Below are positions 37,813 through 49,900 of a stretch of 64,000 nucleotides of DNA, one piece after another. The position numbers and the translations under genes were made by a program. Source of the stretch: Megamerina dolium (taxonomy: Eukaryota > Arthropoda > Insecta > Diptera > Megamerinidae); contig OY978526.1 in assembly GCA_963854835.1 (NCBI GenBank), forward strand, positions 14,773,277 through 14,837,276, read 5' to 3'. How positions within the stretch are numbered: position 1 is the first letter of the stretch; each line of letters opens with the position of its first letter. The notes below the pieces were generated by a model. That model did not search any database. It was given only the letters and a program-made list of their open reading frames with translations, and was not told the DNA's origin.

Positions 37813-39930
37813 CCATAAAGCAACATAAAGCGTGAGCATAAGACGTGCCCTTGGTTTTTGTATGGCAATAAGAGATTTATGCATTTCATACATAGTTGTT
37901 GTTATTGTTGCTTTCTTTTATACGTTTTCTTCATTTTATTACATATACATAAGATGGTAGAAAATTGCGGGAATTTTGTTGAATGCAAACGAAAAATAAG
38001 CCAAAAAAACCACTCTATATACATATACATATGGAGCAAAAGGGGAAATGATGCAGAAGAGCAAGATGTTTTACCTACAAAAAGTCGCTATAAAATGGGA
38101 GTGAGCAAAAGACAAATAAAAAATAAGCAAACTACAAAATAAAGGATAACGTGAAGCAATAACCATAACTGCAGTCGAACTTAGTAAGAGTAGTCAAAGT
38201 TAAAGTATACGACGAAGGAGGCGAAGAAGAAGCACATATATAAGGCAATGGTAATAGTAATAGTGGCAATTATAGCTGCAGTAAATACTACTAGTAGTCT
38301 TGCCAATGGTGTGGAAGTAGCCCGCACGTTCACATAATAACGTAAGTAGTAGTAAGGCAATAAAAAATGCAGCGCTCTTCTCTTAGATGAGGGCACGCTA
38401 GCAAAGGTAATTGTTGGTAATTGCGTATATTGGTAACGATTCAATGCGCTGTGTGGCATATAAAAATATATATCTACATATATACACTACCACATACACA
38501 CCCAAATGCATATAAAATGATTCACCCCATCAGCTGCCTTCTTTATACTCGCTTATACCTACTAGTTACTTGCTCAGTTAAGCTCACTCGATTACATTGC
38601 ATTACTACTTTGTGGCACTTTGTGCTACTGTATGTATAGCTGTGTGGGTATGTGAGTATGATTACGCATTTTATGTGCCAGCCACAACCGAGTTCAATTG
38701 GCCTCATAGCCTCACTTTGGTATGTTTTGATATGTATGTTGTATTGTGTTGTATTGGTTGGTCAACTGATTGCCTTCATTGCGAGCATTTCATGCGTTTC
38801 CATAGAATATCATAAATTATGTGTACATTGAGAAGCGGTAATCTGAGTTATTACTATATACTTGATGTTGTATTTTTATTGTATTTTCTGTTTTGTTCTC
38901 GTACAATTTGAGATTTAATAATAAATCTCACTTTCATCATTTGGTTTGAGAGTTCAGTAAGTTCAGTAATATTGTAATGATTTTATTCCACAAGCCGACG
39001 CAACGCAACAAAGATGGGATCTGATGTAGAGGCATTTATGATTAAACATTCCCATTTATTGCATCTTTAAATTGTGAGCTTTTGGTCCTCTTCACTCTAA
39101 TCCTTTAAGTATTTACACATCGTTAACTTTAAGAAGATTGCAACAACAACAACATGTATACATATAATTGGAAATGTTTTAATTTAAAATGTATATATTT
39201 TTTCTTTGCATTGTGGCTGCTCCTGTTAAATGTGCGCTCATGGTTCTCAGCTCTATATGCCATATTTACTTCGAAGTATATGCTCAGCCTAATATACGTG
39301 CATCTACAGATCAGTAAATGTATGTAAATCCTTAGTGGTTATATTAACGAACAACAACAACAACAAGTACAACAATGAAACAAACAACAGCAATAAAATT
39401 AGAATTCATTATATGGCAGAATTGGCAAAAATATTCTTAACCAAGAAATATGTTTCCGCCATTCCTTCATACCAACAGAACAGAACAAAGATGAAGGATA
39501 TGTCTGAAGTTGCAAAGAAAAAAAAAAAAAAAAAAGATTAAATAAATTGTATTTAATATTACGAAATATTGCTTCTTTAACTTCTAAACATACATTATAA
39601 ATGTAAATATAAGTACAGATGCAGATGTATACATTTCGCCGAATTGGAGCTTAATAATTATTCATATATTAAGTGATTTCATAAATTTTCGAAATGTTGA
39701 AATTTCCAATTTATGTACATTTACAATATTTTGCTCTACTTAGTTATGGATAATGATAGGTAATAATGGCAATTGTATTGGCAGTTAAAAAATTACAATG
39801 CTCAATCCTCTGGTGTTATGTCTATGGTAAAATTGTGAAAAATAGTGCTGTCGAAATTGATTGGTTTGATTTATTTGTAGATATTCAAAATGATTGAGAA
39901 ATTGAGTTAAGCGATCGAAAAGCCTTTTCG
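37336..39930. other. Noncoding with simple repeats
   Basis: Contains (GA)n at 37,630-37,652, (CAA)n at 37,780-37,812 and an A20-type tract at about 39,519-39,537. Open frames are not supported as genes. Confidence 0.5.
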
Positions 39931-39933
39931 TTA

Positions 39934-40485
39934 ACTTCTTCTACTACTACTTCTTCTTCTTCTTCTTCTTATGTGGCCATAAAAACCGATGGTCGATTTA
40001 GGCCGAACATAAAATGCGACGCCAATATTCTCTGTTCTTCACTTGCTGGCGCTAATTGGACATTCCAAGCGCCGCCAGGTTACCCAACACTTGGTCCTTC
40101 CAACGAAGGTTTGGCCTTCTTCTTCTTCTGCTTCCTCCAATGGGTGTCGCATTAAATACCCTCTTTGCTGGAGCGTCTTTTTCCATTCGCTCGACATGAC
40201 ATAGCCAGTGCAGCCGCTGGATTTTGAGTCATTTGATTATATTAATGTCAGCGCACAGCTCATACAGCTCATTGTTGTACCTTATTCGATACTCGCCATC
40301 AACTCAAATAGGTCTGAAGATCCTGCGCAGAACTTTTCTCTCGAAAACTTCAATCATCCTCTCATCCGTGGTGGAAATTGACCGGGCTTCTGCGCCATAT
40401 GTTAGGACAGGAATAATGAGGGACTTACAGAGTGTGATTTTCGATCTTCGAGCGAGGGCTCGACTATTCAATTGCTTACTTTTCG
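39934..40485 (-). pseudogene. RTE-like LINE 3-prime fragment with (GAA)n tail, best-preserved copy
   Basis: On the minus strand the order of pieces, split over frames, is: an RARRKITLCKSLIIPVLTYG-like start (40,385-40,450), ERMIEVFERKVLRRIF (about 40,318-40,365), RYNNELYEL and a WLCHVERM-like piece (40,190-40,290), then a RRRGRPSLEGP-like piece (about 40,085-40,130). This matches the C-terminal part of LINE reverse-transcriptase proteins after the catalytic region. The 3-prime end is the GAA repeat (plus strand TTC units, about 39,934-39,970) next to ATGTGGCCATAAAAACCGA, a junction shared with the copy at 24.1 kb. It is 5-prime truncated, as is usual for LINE insertions. There are several frameshifts and stops. 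Confidence 0.85.
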
Positions 40486-40679
40486 GTATTATTTAAACTA
40501 AATTATTTAACATAATGCAGTTATGTTATCTCTCGATTTAAAATTCGGTATCATTATCCTAGTTAGACTGCCCTAAAAAATGAACATTAAATCATCTGAA
40601 AATTGAGAATTATCATCTTATAATTTGCCCAGAAATCGCAGCTTTAGGGTAGTCATATTCAAAAAAATATTTGGGAGAT
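40486..40679. other. Noncoding
   Basis: AT-rich spacer between the LINE fragment and the next repeat copy. Nothing recognised. Confidence 0.5.
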
Positions 40680-41070
40680 GAAATTTGTGACCGAGCCACG
40701 TTCACTTACTTAACCCTACTTTCCTGTTTCAAATGAGAATGAGTTATGATATAAAATTGAGGATTTTACAAAAAATTCCAAATTTTATAGGAGAGCTACC
40801 CTAAGGATTGGAGATAGGAGATAAGAATGTTTCGAAAAATGGTTGAAAATACAAAATTAATGGTAGTTGGTCATACATTTCATTCCTGTAGGGCAATTTA
40901 ACGGGAGCGAAGTTTATAAAAAAAAAACACAATTTTTAGGCGATTCCACTGAAGTGGTGGAGATAGGATGTTAGGATAGGAAGAAAAAAGAATGGAGATA
41001 AATTTCACTCTTTTGGGTGGTGATTTAGTATAGTTAAATAATTACGAAATGGTGAAAATCCGAATTTTCT
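40680..41070. repeat. Dispersed copy of the 4.8-kb repeat family
   Basis: Contains TTTTATAGGAGAGCTACCCT, GGAGATAGGAGATAAGAATG, TTAATGGTAGTTGGTCATAC, ATTTCATTCCTGTAGGGCAA and, in a second unit, CACTGAAGTGGTGGAGATAG. The block order is that of the 4,810-5,745 array and the 18,690 copy. About two units, degenerate, with no coding frame. Confidence 0.7.
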
Positions 41071-41487
41071 CACTTTAAAGAAAATTTATAATTCTAATAT
41101 TTCATTAATAAGGGAATATATTTCTATTTCGTAGTTTATTTTTTTTTTATTAACTCGCAAACTTTTCTAAATAAGATAATTTTAAATTAAATAAATTTAA
41201 ATATCATGCAATTATTTGATATAAGCCACTGAATAGCTTAATCGAATCAGTTAATATGTATATACTGATATTACTTAATCCTATACTCTATCAAACAAAT
41301 ATAGGGAGGTAGTATAACATATTGTTATACAGACATTTGTACCACGTAACACATACAAGTTGTCATGTTACGGTTGACATTGGAATCAAAAATCAGGCAT
41401 ACACGCAAGCAGGTGGTGGGTAACCATAAAATTTACATAAAAGCTTTCGTGTAGGATTCACTTAAAATTCGATGCCATTTTGTTTTG

Positions 41488-41521
<34 letters not shown>

Positions 41522-43665
41522 ATTTTTAATATCGTTTGATTGGAAAATACAGGAAGCCAAGAACTTGTCATGCAAAGCAATAAACATAAACTATACGGAT
41601 ACATGACTATGAAGGCACACAAATACAAATACAGTATATACTATATACCTATAGGTACATATATGCATAGACAAAAATTCATGAAGCGAGCTACTCTTAA
41701 TCACCTAAGCAGAGAAAAAATTTGCTGTAATCGAATAAACAGATAACAGAGTTAAGTTAGTAGGCAGTAACATCAAGTGTATTACTGGCAACCTGTCTAA
41801 AGTGTATAAACTACGTTAGGCAGTAATGCTACGATACAATGAGTTCAATATAAAATAAATAACATCAAAATTCAGGCAACAGGTGTAGGTTGTATTTACA
41901 TAAATACCGAGTCTACCTATTTGTACACCTACCAATTTTCTATTGACAATGTATTACAAATGTAATAACACAACTACAACTACAACAAGATAGCAGTAGT
42001 AACAAAAGCTATCGATGTTGCCAATTTAGATTGTGTCTCACAACAACAACCAACAACAATAATTTCATATTCTTTCTTCTATTTACTTCATACCCCATAC
42101 TATACATCGTTTTAACTATTGTTGTATGTTAATCTAATACCATCAGTATCATTACTATCACCATACCGACCATAACTAAAAACGCCATTACCATCATAGC
42201 ATAAGTAAAATCACCATCACTATACTATCATTGAGAATTGAGAAGTATGTTTACGTGTTTACGTGGCAGCAACATTCACCTTCACATTCTACATATCGAA
42301 AAATCACTACTACAGTACAACAACAACAAATATCAATAAATTGAAGCAATTTGTTGTTGTTGACATGACAGCACAAAAGGGTTTCCCTATTCATTGTTGC
42401 GATAGAAATCATTGATGTTGTGTGTTCTCTTGTTGTGTGGTTTCTGATGTATAGGCGTATATAGGAGCAATGAAGCATAGTGTGGGGGGGGATTGTGTTT
42501 GGGGAAACCATTGAATGAATGAATGAATGACTATTTGAATCGCTACGGTGAATGAATGACAAAGAAGTGCGAAATGAGAACAACATCATAACGAGAAATT
42601 GACAAAAAGAAGAGGAAGAATTTTACTACATCGAATAAGAAGGAGAAATAGGCATATGAAATAGGATTGCGTGTGAGTGTTTGATGTTGGTGTTAGCTAC
42701 AAGCAGCTCATCATATAGATTTGCATATTAAAGAAAGCAGCATTGCTACAAGTTGATACAACACACACACATAAAAAACAACAATTGGGACAATGGAACA
42801 AGCAGCATGAGATATCTATTTGTATGAGACAAAGGAAAATATAGTGAGAAAGAGCGAGAGAGAGACAGATGTTAGGAATATTTATTTGGTTCGTTTCAGT
42901 TTGTTGAATGAGCCAATATGTCCGTTATTGTAAGGCTGCCACCTTTACGTTGTCACTTTAATTTGTGATTGTTTTGGTATGGAAAAGTGTGCCGTAAAAT
43001 GGAAAGAAGAAGATTAACAACAAAAGAACATGTGGAAACAAATGTGACATTTTCTATGTGTGTATCAATCGTAAATCTGTGGAAATATTTTTGTCTGTTT
43101 ATTGGAGTAGGTATTTAGGGCATAAATTGAATATATTTGGATGGGGAAAAACTATCGAACTTTAATTGCATTTAATAAGGGTAAAAAAAAACATATTTTG
43201 TAACATTTACTAATACGCAAACACACAAGCAAATGCAACATTCATATCTGTGTAGTGTAGTGACTTTTGAGACTGTCGCTAAAATTAAAAAATGTCATAA
43301 GCTAGTCGATTAAAAGTGTGCCATCATTATTTCCCCAATCCTACTTCCGAAAACACATAATTTGCCCTTTAAGGTCATTGGGATCATTTACGTATGAAAG
43401 AGAAACTTTTGTGTTAAATCCTTCCAGTGCAACATTGACGCACATGTTTCTAATATCATGCATAAAAACACAAGTGTATATACATATGTATTGTACAAAT
43501 ATATGTTGCTGTTGTCATTGTCAGCTGACAATATTCTCAAATATGGACAGTGTGGATACCTACTATACTATATATTTGGGTTAGTTTTTAGTGGATTTCA
43601 TTTGTTTCATCGAAACGCCGCCATTTGTTGACCAGTTTCGTTTAGCAAAATTTTATGTTCGACAT
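41071..43665. other. Noncoding with (GT)n at 41,490-41,520
   Basis: A 31-bp GT run lies at 41,490-41,520, with CAA-rich patches at 42,040 and 42,320 and an ATGA run (42,513-42,529). No gene supported. Confidence 0.5.
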
Positions 43666-43726
43666 ATGATGCTACTGTACGTTCTGCTGTTGTTGCTGTT
43701 GTTGTTGAAGCAACTGTCACTAACAA
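43666..43726 (+). CDS. Weak candidate first coding exon: signal peptide then splice donor
   Basis: Two adjacent ATG codons begin a frame reading MMLLYVLLLLLLLLKQLSLT, which has the length and hydrophobicity of a secretory signal. The frame reaches a GTAAGT splice donor at 43,727 (context AACAAGTAAGT). Upstream DNA (43,605-43,660) is less AT-rich than average. The frame also stays open beyond the donor to 43,983, but with Phe/Leu-rich composition that looks random. The Leu run comes from a TTG/CTG repeat, so this may be a microsatellite by chance in frame. I do not recognise a family. Confidence 0.15.
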
Positions 43727-44814
43727 GTAAGTATTATTGTCAAATTTTGCTTGTTTGTTTATTTCATTCATCTATTTGTGTGTGTCTGTGTCCCGTATCT
43801 CCCACAGTATGCTGGCATCTCAATCAGTTGGTCCCTATGCTTGTTGTGTGTAGGTACGTGGTTGTTTATTTTCTTGCGATTCTTCGTCTTATTTTTCTTT
43901 CCCTCTTTTTCCCCCTTTTTTTCTTTGTTTGGTTTAGTGTAACCAAAGCGATGATGAGTTTAATGATGGTATTGAAGTTTTGACATTGCAAAACGGTATT
44001 CTGGCAACAGCTTAGCTAAACTACATACTATATAAGGTACTCTAACAACCAGAGTTACCACTGCTTGTATGGCAATACCAATATTACATACGCACACACA
44101 TAGCAATTCAATATTGTCAAATTCTTATTTTGCTCGTTGATATGTGAGTTTTTGACATCGTTTCATTTCATCAAAAGATTTGTTCGCACACGTGACGCCG
44201 CTTGTTCGAAGAATGTTAGCAATGCATACATATGTGTGTATGTGATTTCATGTTATTGAATACATTGGGAATATTGTGTAGTTTGGGGAAATCTTCAATA
44301 TTGCCATGGGATGTATTTTTGTGTATGCGATGCGATGGACATTGAGTGCAGTAATATGATGTGAATTTTTTTTTATACACGTATAGATGCATGTAAATAC
44401 TTTCCTATGAGTATGAGTCCTATACACTTGGCATGTATGTAGGTACTTTTTAATCGATTCATTGTGTAAGCTTGTATTTAATACTTTAGTCTGGCAATAT
44501 GTATGATCTAGTGTGAAAGTTTGCTTTGTAATTCATTGAAATTGAAACCAGTATTTTTTTTTGGGAAAATATTAAACTTTCTTAAATACAATTTTGTAAT
44601 TGATGTGGTAGATTAGAAAAAAACATTTGCTGTAGAAGTTTTCAAAAATTTCAAAAGTTAAATATGTTTTAAATTTCAAATGCATGGCAATGCATTTTAA
44701 ATGCATGGATAGAAATTAGAATATATCAGTTTATGAATAAGTTTTTTTCATTAAAATCGATTATATATGCTTGAGTCATATAAGAGGTAATGTGTTCTTT
44801 TGAGCAATAGTATC
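43727..44814. other. Noncoding AT-rich DNA up to the mariner element
   Basis: T-rich stretch at 43,885-43,930. Nothing else recognised before the TA dinucleotide that borders the mariner. Confidence 0.5.
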
Positions 44815-44816
44815 TA

Positions 44817-45722
44817 CGGGGGCGGTCGCAGAACTACCCGACCTAAGAAATAAAACAACAAATTTGGCAAAATTTTTCTTTATTTTTCAGCATAATCTCC
44901 TTTTAGCTCAATACAATTTTCCTAGCTATATTCTATTTCTTCGACACCCTGTTTATAGTATGAATTGTCTAGCTCATTAAAATAGCCATCTACCGCAGAC
45001 TCCACCTCTTCATTGTTTGCAAATCTTCTACCACCAAGCCATTTTTTCAAATTTGAAAATAGAAAATAATCCTAAGGAGCTAAATCTGGCGAATAAGGTG
45101 CGTGCTGAAGCAATTCGAGCGTTAACTCATTGATTTTGGCCATCGCAATAGCCGATGTCTGAACTGGTGTTTTTGTTCTATTGTGAGCAAACGCGGGAGT
45201 CATCTTGCACATAGCTTATTCATCTCCAAATTTTCGGTCAATATACGATGTATAGCACTTTTTGAAATGCCTGTAATTTTACCTAGCTTACGCACATTCA
45301 GCCGGCGATCATCCAATACCATTTTATTGGATTTTCTTAAGCATTTCTGGCATGGCCACCTCAATTGTTCCACCACTACGGTGTTCGTCTTGGCAGCTCG
45401 TACGACCTCGTTTAAACTCTGCCACCCAATATTTTATGGTCGTAAACGAAGGAGCAGACTCCTCCAGAGTAGAATCTAGTTCGGCTTTAATATTCGTTGG
45501 ACTGAGACCCTTCAAATGAAAGTATTGAATTACATAACGGTGACCAATTTTCACTAAGTTAGCTTTCGATGGCTCCAAAAAAAAAAAAATGGTAAACAAC
45601 ATGGTGCCTTGGAACTTAAAACCTTTTATAAGGTTGCCACTTTTCACCAAAGTAATTTTTTTCAAACTACTGCCGCCATCTACTTGTATATGTCAGATCG
45701 GGTAGTTCTGGGACCGCCCTCG
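44817..45722 (-). mobile_element. Internally deleted mariner transposon with both ends intact
   Basis: The left end CGGGGGCGGTCGCAGAACTA and the inward-facing right end CGAGGGCGGTCCCAGAACTA belong to 28-bp terminal inverted repeats (44,817-44,844 and 45,695-45,722) that match at 25 of 28 positions. TA lies directly outside each end (44,815-44,816 and 45,723-45,724), the mariner target duplication. The element is 906 bp. Mariners are about 1.3 kb, and the missing length agrees with the internal deletion seen in the transposase near 45,170. It is not autonomous, but its ends look suitable for mobilisation in trans. Confidence 0.95.
44875..45640 (-). pseudogene. Mariner transposase with catalytic core deleted
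   Basis: Minus strand. The N-terminal part is open at 45,324-45,640 and has the first helix-turn-helix (HRYVIQYFHLKGLSPTNIKA) and the WVAEFKRGRTSCQDEHRSGG segment. After a stop and a shift comes the second helix-turn-helix (VLDDRRLNVRKLGKITGISK, SAIHRIL), then LCAR, a stop replacing the family Trp, and LPRLLTIEQK at about 45,170-45,215. At about 45,169-45,174 the sequence jumps to PVQTSAIAMAKINEL, which in complete mariners lies just after the second catalytic Asp. About 400 bp holding the first two Asp of the D,D34D triad are thus missing. The third region reads SPDLAP, stop, DYFLF, keeping the last Asp, and ends with ELKGDYAEK and a stop. Four or more inactivating changes. Confidence 0.95.
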
Positions 45723-45724
45723 TA

Positions 45725-46240
45725 AATCTTGTGCTTAGGATTATCTCGATGACCTTGGTGTCTATATCAAAATTCAGCAATATATGTCATATCATTCCCG
45801 TGTCGATAGCTGGAGAGGAGCAAGACTTAGACCAAAAATCTTAAATCAACATTAAGATACATTAAGAAAAAATACTCCTACCTCCTCCTACACGTCCGAC
45901 ATATATATATAGATAAATTAATGTCGACATGAATTCATTCGACAATTGTTGAAGTGTTAATTAAAAAAAAACAGTTGTAGTAAAATGCCATATAAAGAAC
46001 GGCCATATGGAGAGGTTTAGATTAATTAAATTTTTATATTTAACAGACATTTTTTTATGGATTGCAAATGGAAAAAAATTGTCACATCCGCAATGTGAAG
46101 TTTTGTAAACTAAACTAAAGATTAAACTCCCATTAGTCGAGTACATTATGTAATAAGGCTGTTTGAACTTAGTCTGGTTATCTTTAGAAAAGTAAAAAAA
46201 AAGCATCAAAATAGTTCAAAATACATGCGGATGGATGTAT
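45725..46240. other. Noncoding
   Basis: AT-rich spacer. Nothing recognised. Confidence 0.5.
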
Positions 46241-46400
46241 GAGGCCGTGAGTTCGAGCATAGGTCAGTACGAATTCAACAGAATTTTTTTTTCGGGAATT
46301 GGTGTCCAAGCCACCAATTCCCTGTCCTTCTGACAGCAATAAATTGTTATGAAAATGCTTCTGAAGCAGTTCTCTGAACGTCACAAGAGTTCTGTGAGTC
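46241..46400 (+). mobile_element. Possible SINE relative with an 11-bp perfect hairpin
   Basis: GTGAGTTCGAGCA at 46,247-46,259 resembles a polymerase III box B, but no box A is clear upstream. Downstream GACAGCAATAAATTG, then TATGAAAATGCTTCTGAAGC and AGTTCTCTGA line up with the GTCAGTAACAATTTG, CATGGAAAAGCTTCC and AGAACTCTGTGA blocks of the SINE at 46,608. It may be a diverged subfamily with the head truncated. A perfect inverted repeat GGGAATTGGTG/CACCAATTCCC sits at 46,294-46,322. Confidence 0.4.
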
Positions 46401-46607
46401 GAGATGAAATGTTTTCCAGAATTAATAATCACAACACTACCAGCAAAAAAGCTCGAAGGCTCAAGAGAATTTTTCTTTTTTTAGACTTTCCTTTAAATTT
46501 GTTGAATTGGTATTAGAAAGGAGTGAAAACATTTCATTTTATTTCAGCAACATTTTAAAACACCATCATTAATTATATGCTTTTTTTGTTGTATCGTTTT
46601 TATTGTC

Positions 46608-46968
46608 GGGTGCCGTAGCTCGGTGGTTAGTACGTTGGCCTTCTGATCTGTAGGTCGTGGGCTCAATCCTCGGTTGAAGCATAAATTTAATATCGCAAAG
46701 ATTTTCTTTCGAATGGTACTCAACTGCCGGCAAGCAATTTGCAATTCTTCCGTCAGTAACAATTTGCCATGGAAAAGCTTCCAAAAAGAACTCTGTGACA
46801 AAGCTCAGAAAAGGCGATGTTGCAAGGGTTCTGCTATTGGAAATCGGCTAATATAAGTAGGTCCCTTCCAATACTGTTCAAAATTTAACACGCACGACAG
46901 TACTGGAAGAGAAGCTCGGCGAAAGAGGTCTTCAGGGCTTATAAGTGCCACATATTTATTTCTTTTTG
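46608..46968 (+). mobile_element. SINE copy 2, tRNA-derived, longest copy
   Basis: Box A TAGCTCGGTGG lies at 46,616-46,626 and box B GGCTCAATCC at 46,660-46,669. The body contains GGCAAGCAATTTGCAATTCT, GGAAAAGCTTCCAAAAAGAA, CTCTGTGACAAAGCTCAG, GGAAATCGGCTAATATAAGT, AGGTCCCTTCCAATACTGTT and CAAAATTTAACACGCACGAC. It extends about 80 bp beyond copy 1 in the 3-prime region. TTATTGTC occurs on both sides (46,600-46,607 and 46,969-46,976) and is a likely target-site duplication. Comparison with copy 1 shows an internal 3-prime deletion there between CCAATACTGT-like and TTCGGGACCTATAAGTG sequence. Confidence 0.85.
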
Positions 46969-46976
46969 TTATTGTC

Positions 46977-49900
46977 TTTTCTACTGAAGGCAATAAAAAT
47001 GTGATATTTGTGATTCTTCTTTATTGGTTTTCGCAATAATATGCTCTACAATTGTCTCATGATATGTTCCTATAGCACACATAATTAATGGAGCTATCTA
47101 AATGTGTAAAAGTTTAGAAATGAGAGTCAATTTCATGTCATTCATAGCATAGAGCTATATCAACTTTATTTATATGTCGTATTGATTTGATTTTCCTTTC
47201 ATGACAATAAATTGACATTGCGTAAATTTTCCAAAATATGATGCTGGAGATTTGTTGCTTGGATTAAAAGAATTTTTGCGGAAATCGAACTTGAGAAATA
47301 TAGTAGGTATTTGGAGTAACATTAGTAATCTGTTGTGAGGATAGTGAAGCATATAGCAGGTACTACTATATTTGTCGTATGACTTAAAATTGCTATTGCT
47401 TCTTAAGATTGCCATATGTGTTGTGTCATATACAATGTTTGTTGTCATTTCTGTATTTTCTCATTTATCCAACAACATTGAATTAATTCCATATTTTGAG
47501 TAGGAAATAGACTATTAGCCGATCAACTCGTAACAATATTACGAAAACGTATAAATGGCATAGTAGTATGTTATAGTACTTAACATTGTATATGTACGAG
47601 TACGAGTACCTGCATAGACGCACACTTCAAATACGAACAGCAACAATAAGAACAATGAAAATATCCAATTGAAGACAATAGGGGAAACATTGTCAAACGT
47701 GCTGTGTTGTATTTCAATTGTTTCACAAATTGTCGTCATCGTCATCGTCGTTGTTGTCGTTGTTTCATTTTGTAAATGCAATTTTTTGGCTGGAATTGCA
47801 TTTTGCTATTAGAAAGAATACGCACACAAACGCATAAACACATATGTGTATGTACACTTTCATACATGCACAGGTTCATGAATGTACATTTGTTTCATTA
47901 ATTGGTTTGACTGGTTTGGCGAAGAATGAAAGCAATCAAGGAAGGAAGGATGGAAGGAAGGAAGGAAGGACGGAAGGAAGAAAGAAAGGAATATATGATG
48001 GAAGAAAATATATTGAGAAACGAGCCGAAACTTTGGTTCTTTATGTGAGGTGCTTTAATTGTTCTTTTGTGCTCTTTTCGAATCTAAAATTGAACAAAGA
48101 TTCAAGCGCTTGAATTGTTAAGGCTTAAGCAATGAATAATTGACAACTGGAGTGCATAAATGTTAAATGCAATACTGTTTCTTAAATTTGTGCTATAAAT
48201 ATTTTAATATGTAATTTCATAGCAGTTTTTACGGAAATTTTATAAATGCATTAAACAAGAACTAAACAACCCATAAACCATAACAAGAAAAACCATTTTT
48301 AATGTGCACTCATTAAATATTATTTATCTATAAAATACTTTTAAACATAATCTTTTATATACGTAGCTTATTCATGTATTCATTCAACTATTAAGATGAA
48401 TGAGCACAATAAAAAAGAGGTGAATCATCTGGGATGTCTCGCAGTCAATGTGGCTATCATCGTTTTTGCTAAGAGTATACGTAATGCAATAGGTCATAGG
48501 TAAGTTTGTAAGTGGCAGCTATATGCCATGTACGCTTGTTGGTATTTATTGCTGCTGCTGCTGATGCTGCTCTTATTACTGTCAGGTTGTATTGGATTCA
48601 ATCTTTTATGTATTAAACATATAAAGTGATAAAACCAAATCAAGCGATAAATGTTACTACATATTATCATAATCAATATTAAGAAATTGAAGAACAAATA
48701 GTGAAACGTAAGATGTCTAAAATAAAGGCATTTTTGTAACCTCATAAATATGTTTTTTTTTTTTTTTATATTTCTAGTCGATTAAAATTATATGTGGGTA
48801 TTTCCTAGGTTACGATCGTGACATTTGAATGCATAAAATATGGAGAAAAACAAAAACGATTGTTATGTGATGCAATTTTTTTATGTAATTTGACTCAATT
48901 TATTAATTTCTACATGAAATTGGGATATCATTAGTGCTTATTTTCATGATATCAGCTAATACTACAATATAATGATATGGATGCGACAAGAAATGGATGA
49001 GAAAGCCCTAAAAAAATTAAAAACTTTTTTGTTTTTCTAAAATTAGCTATATTAACTTGAACAAATCACCTTATTTACATGCTGCATCAATGGAGTTGAG
49101 TTTTTCCAAACCACAGCTCATAATGGCAATGAGTTGCCAATTAATTTTATTGCCGTCTATGTTGCACATTAGCAATCATACTACATATGTAGTTATATGC
49201 TATTACTGTTGGTACATGTAGTTAAATTAGACAAATTAGTCTTATCTGTACATTGTAGGTACGTGTAAGCTTGAAAACATTTTGTGTGTATGTGATTTGC
49301 CTTACTAATCGATTACATGACTTGTTGATAGTGTTGCATGTATTTAAATTTGTTCCAAGTTCAAGTTTAAATTATTTATTTCAATTTCCCTTTCTGTTTT
49401 TCTTTATTTCATTTTTAAGTATTGTATATATTTGAAATTGAAGTGTAATTTATTCTATGTCTATATACTCGACACTATGTGTAGTATAAATGACCTTTTT
49501 AAAACTGCATGCTGCATGTATAATTATATCTGTTTACTATTATTATTGTTGTTGGTGTTATTATACTTATGTACTTATTGCTATATTTCATGTTAAGAAT
49601 AATTTATGAAATTATTCTGTAAATCTGTTTACAATCGCTTACTTGTAATAAATAGGTAACTACAATACTTTCACGCTTGGTTTCATAGAAATATGTACAT
49701 TCATATGTATGTATCACATCAACAACAACAACAACAATATACCACACCACACCCACCACATTCAGCGCACTTGATTTCACTGAATTTATAGGCAAGTATG
49801 TTTGAATAATATTCATTCGTATATATTCATATTCTTTTTAATAATTCGTATTGAATTGAATCGGTATTGTTTAAAATATTTTGGTTGTTGTTGTTGTTAC

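Noticed and set aside
43591..43983. 130-residue plus frame as one continuous gene
   Set aside because: It starts at GTG, passes through a splice-donor consensus and ends in Phe/Leu-rich sequence. Only the short signal-like part is kept, as a weak candidate.
47844..48113. Gly/Arg/Lys-rich open frame
   Set aside because: The RKEGRTEGR-like core is a (GGAA)n microsatellite.
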